DNA of 6,366 nucleotides from DRGV01 sp018903055 [NCBI: bacterium] (GTDB taxonomy: Bacteria > UBP18 > UBA7526). Positions within the stretch are counted from its first letter, which is position 1. Every line of letters begins with the position of its first letter. Below, in pieces: positions 5,154-6,366 of this stretch. Position numbers and translations under genes: made by a program. A model generated the notes under the pieces. That model ran no database searches. It had not been told where the DNA came from and was given only the letters and a program-made list of their open reading frames with translations. Location: the NCBI GenBank assembly GCA_018903055.1, contig JAHIPW010000053.1, positions 1 through 6,366 on the forward strand, read 5' to 3'.

Positions 5154-5159
5154 TCACCT
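5154..5159 (-). promoter_or_regulatory. Ribosome binding site fixing the start of the HTH-nucleotidyltransferase gene
   Basis: AGGTGA on the minus strand stands 5 bases before the ATG at 5148. The in-frame GTG at 5157 falls within it and cannot be the start if this site is used. Confidence 0.75.
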
Positions 5160-5177
5160 CTTTAATTCGTCTGCATC

Positions 5178-5218
5178 CCTGCCTCGCCGGCCCGCTTCGC
5201 CGAATCGAGGCGAGCAGG
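5178..5218. repeat. GC-rich palindrome in the leader of the HTH-nucleotidyltransferase gene
   Basis: GCCTCG (5181-5186) pairs with CGAGGC (5206-5211), and inside this CGGC (5188-5191) pairs with GCCG (5199-5202). CCTGC and GCAGG can extend the outside. It shares GAGGCGAG and CGCCGAA elements with the unit inside the same gene (4285-4392), so the two may belong to one repeat family. In the predicted transcript it lies about 30-70 bases upstream of the start codon. Confidence 0.6.
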
Positions 5219-5223
5219 CGGGC

Positions 5224-5243
5224 GCATCCATCCGTTTGAATCC
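5224..5243. repeat. Second copy of the ATCCGTTTG repeat
   Basis: This is an exact 20-base match to 2413-2432. It lies just downstream of the minus-strand promoter at 5254-5282, mirroring the arrangement at 2399-2506. Confidence 0.65.
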
Positions 5244-5253
5244 TTTCTTCTAT

Positions 5254-5282
5254 AAGATATCACAGGCATCTGGACTTGTCAA
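5254..5282 (-). promoter_or_regulatory. Promoter of the HTH-nucleotidyltransferase operon
   Basis: On the minus strand TTGACA (5282-5277) and TATCTT (5259-5254) are separated by 17 bases. Transcription would start near 5247, giving a leader of about 100 bases that carries the ATCCGTTTG repeat and the palindrome at 5178-5218. Confidence 0.6.
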
Positions 5283-5340
5283 GCATTTTTTGGTTATTTT
5301 TGGTATTCTTTGCCTTTTTCTCCCTGTTTCCAAATTTTTA

Positions 5341-5370
5341 CCCCGAAGAAGAACAAAGTTCTCTTCGGGG
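5341..5370 (+). terminator. Strong hairpin, terminator-like on the plus strand
   Basis: CCCCGAAGAAGAAC (5341-5354) pairs with GTTCTCTTCGGGG (5358-5370) with one bulged A and an AAA loop. TTTTTT at 5377-5382 follows on the plus strand after six bases. No plus-strand gene ends here, so it may be a relic, a block to read-through from the left, or simply another palindrome. On the minus strand no T-run follows. Confidence 0.4.
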
Positions 5371-5387
5371 CTTATGTTTTTTGCTGA

Positions 5388-5605
5388 ACCCCGTTAGACT
5401 CTCAAATATCGTTCTGTAATTTTTCTAACAGTGTTGACACCGACTCCAAATGGATTATTTACCCCGTTAGAGCCTCAAATATTATCTTTGCTCCTGTAAC
5501 AGATAAGAGACCGATTCCAGAGGTAATTATCCATTTCGCTATCTGTAATTAAGTCTCTAACGGGGTTTATTCTCACTCGTTGGTGGATTAGGGTCTAAAC
5601 GGGGT
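5388..5605. mobile_element. Nested inverted-repeat element with ACCCCGTTAGA ends (MITE-like)
   Basis: Four copies of one end sequence are present: direct at 5388-5399 and 5461-5472, inverted at 5555-5566 and 5593-5605. The inner pair is a perfect 12-base inverted repeat (ACCCCGTTAGAG with CTCTAACGGGGT) enclosing 5473-5554, within which TAACAGATA (5497-5505) faces TATCTGTAA (5540-5548). The outer pair matches except for one extra A. The sequences after the two left ends are alignable over about 73 bases (CTCAAATAT, TAACAG, ACCGAYTCCA), so the left half is a degenerate tandem duplication. There is no open frame. It looks like a non-autonomous element inserted in or next to another of its kind. 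Confidence 0.65.
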
Positions 5606-5610
5606 GAAAG

Positions 5611-5634
5611 CAAAAACCCGCCGAAGAGGCGGGC
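5611..5634 (-). terminator. Intrinsic terminator of the MNT nucleotidyltransferase gene
   Basis: On the minus strand CCCGCC (5633-5628), a TCTTC loop and GGCGGG (5622-5617) are followed directly by TTTTT (5616-5612). It lies about 110 bases downstream of the stop codon at 5743. The sequence between them (5635-5742) is A-rich and shows no gene. Confidence 0.8.
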
Positions 5635-5742
5635 ATTTGAAAATGAGCCAAGTAAGTTGTCTCTTTCTTCATTACGTTCAGAAATAAAAGAAGAAAAAGT
5701 TAAAAAAAGAGAAATAATTTAGTCCGGGTTAAGGTTAAATCA

Positions 5743-6321
5743 TTATTTCCACACCTTCTGCTGTTCAAATTTGACTCTAAATTTTTTAAAGAATTTCTCT
5801 ATCTTTTCTTTTTGCATATAGGGGACCATTACACAACCAGCAGAAAGTTTCTGGCCCCCTATTTCCCGCAACAAACCTTTATACCTATATCCTTTTCTTT
5901 TCTGTTCATAGAGGTGCCTATTGAATTTTGCCTTCTCTTTCTGACTTAAGCCACTTATCTGAAAAGAGTAAATCAGACAGGGCTTTTGTTGCAACAATAC
6001 CGCGGAGGGTATTTCCGCGGGTTCTTTTAGATATAGAATTTTTCCTTCTTGAAAAACGTTTTGCAATAAGCCGGTATCTGTCTTCTGCAATTCATCTATG
6101 GTTCTTATTGTTGGCTGGATATTTCTACCTATTTTAGATTCAAGCTCTATAACCTTGTCTTGTATTTCCTTTTGAGTCTTCTTTGCTGTGGTAAGTATAA
6201 ATAGATCGATGTCTGACCTTGGGGTATATTCACCTCTGGCAAAACCCCCATAAAGGATAACCGCCCTTACATCATCTATTTTGGAAAGCTCTTTAGTTAT
6301 CCTCTTAAGTATTCTCTTCAT
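5743..6321 (-). CDS. MNT-type nucleotidyltransferase-domain protein
   Basis: The product has 192 residues. Residues 1-98 form a minimal nucleotidyltransferase: LYGGFARGEYTPRSDIDLFIL at 23-43 is the GG-x-ARG-x5-SDIDL active-site motif, with Asp37 and Asp39 as metal ligands. No acidic residue is obvious at the usual third position; IGRNIQPTI (64-72) resembles the I-G-R-E-I-N-P variant common in NTase-fold proteins of regulatory or toxin-antitoxin type. Residues 117-192 (YSFQISGLSQKEKAKFNRHL, YKGLLREIGGQKL, GCVMVPYMQ) form a second, basic domain that I recall from archaeal and candidate-phylum proteins but cannot name. The ATG at 6321 has only a weak GGGG site 9 bases upstream. No partner is seen between 6322 and the window edge; one may lie beyond it. 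Confidence 0.83.
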   Translation of the reverse strand: MKRILKRITKELSKIDDVRAVILYGGFARGEYTPRSDIDLFILTTAKKTQKEIQDKVIELESKIGRNIQPTIRTIDELQKTDTGLLQNVFQEGKILYLKEPAEIPSAVLLQQKPCLIYSFQISGLSQKEKAKFNRHLYEQKRKGYRYKGLLREIGGQKLSAGCVMVPYMQKEKIEKFFKKFRVKFEQQKVWK

Positions 6322-6366
6322 AGATCTTTACCCCAAGTCTTTTTTCAAAGAATCTAATTATTATCA

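Noticed and set aside
5155-5157. GTG start for the HTH-nucleotidyltransferase gene
   Set aside because: It falls inside the AGGTGA ribosome binding site that serves the ATG at 5148, and has no good site of its own.

Overview
The window looks like a stretch of chromosome from an uncultivated bacterium, probably one of the candidate phyla. Consensus -35/-10 boxes with 17-base spacers and Shine-Dalgarno sites point to Bacteria rather than Archaea. Base composition is moderate, and the spacers between genes are crowded with short GC-rich palindromes and dispersed repeats. I cannot name the phylum from sequence alone; Omnitrophota-like is a guess from memory of similar pilin and repeat styles. All supported genes lie on the minus strand.

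Right to left, in the direction of transcription: (1) a MNT-type nucleotidyltransferase-domain protein (5743-6321) followed by a good intrinsic terminator (5611-5634); (2) a repeat-rich spacer (5158-5742) with a nested inverted-repeat element carrying ACCCCGTTAGA ends; (3) a promoter (5254-5282) and a two-gene operon, made of an excisionase-type HTH fused to a nucleotidyltransferase-like domain (4258-5148) and an overlapping small basic protein (4022-4261); (4) a near-perfect sigma70 promoter (3955-3983) beside a 20-base perfect palindrome, driving an AbiEii-like nucleotidyltransferase toxin (3236-3949) and a one-base-overlapping Xre-domain antitoxin (2703-3236); (5) a 768-base gene-free region (1935-2702) full of repeats, with a consensus minus-strand promoter at 2478-2506; (6) a small ArsR-type regulator (1647-1934); (7) a second repeat-rich spacer (1205-1646); (8) the 5' part of a long protein (1-1204) with a type IV pilin-like N-terminus joined to beta-propeller-like repeats, running off the left edge.

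The theme is three different nucleotidyltransferase-fold proteins within 3.1 kb. One is in a recognisable toxin-antitoxin pair, one carries its own DNA-binding domain and has a small basic partner, and one stands alone here. This looks like a small defence or toxin-antitoxin island between cell-surface genes. The second theme is repeat invasion. A 170-184 base element with TTAGGG-like arms occurs twice and carries different palindromes at different internal sites. A 54-base palindromic unit is tandemly duplicated in frame inside the 3' end of the HTH-nucleotidyltransferase gene. Four alternating inverted copies of AAGGTGCGGG lie upstream of the ArsR-type gene, one of them overlapping its ribosome binding site.
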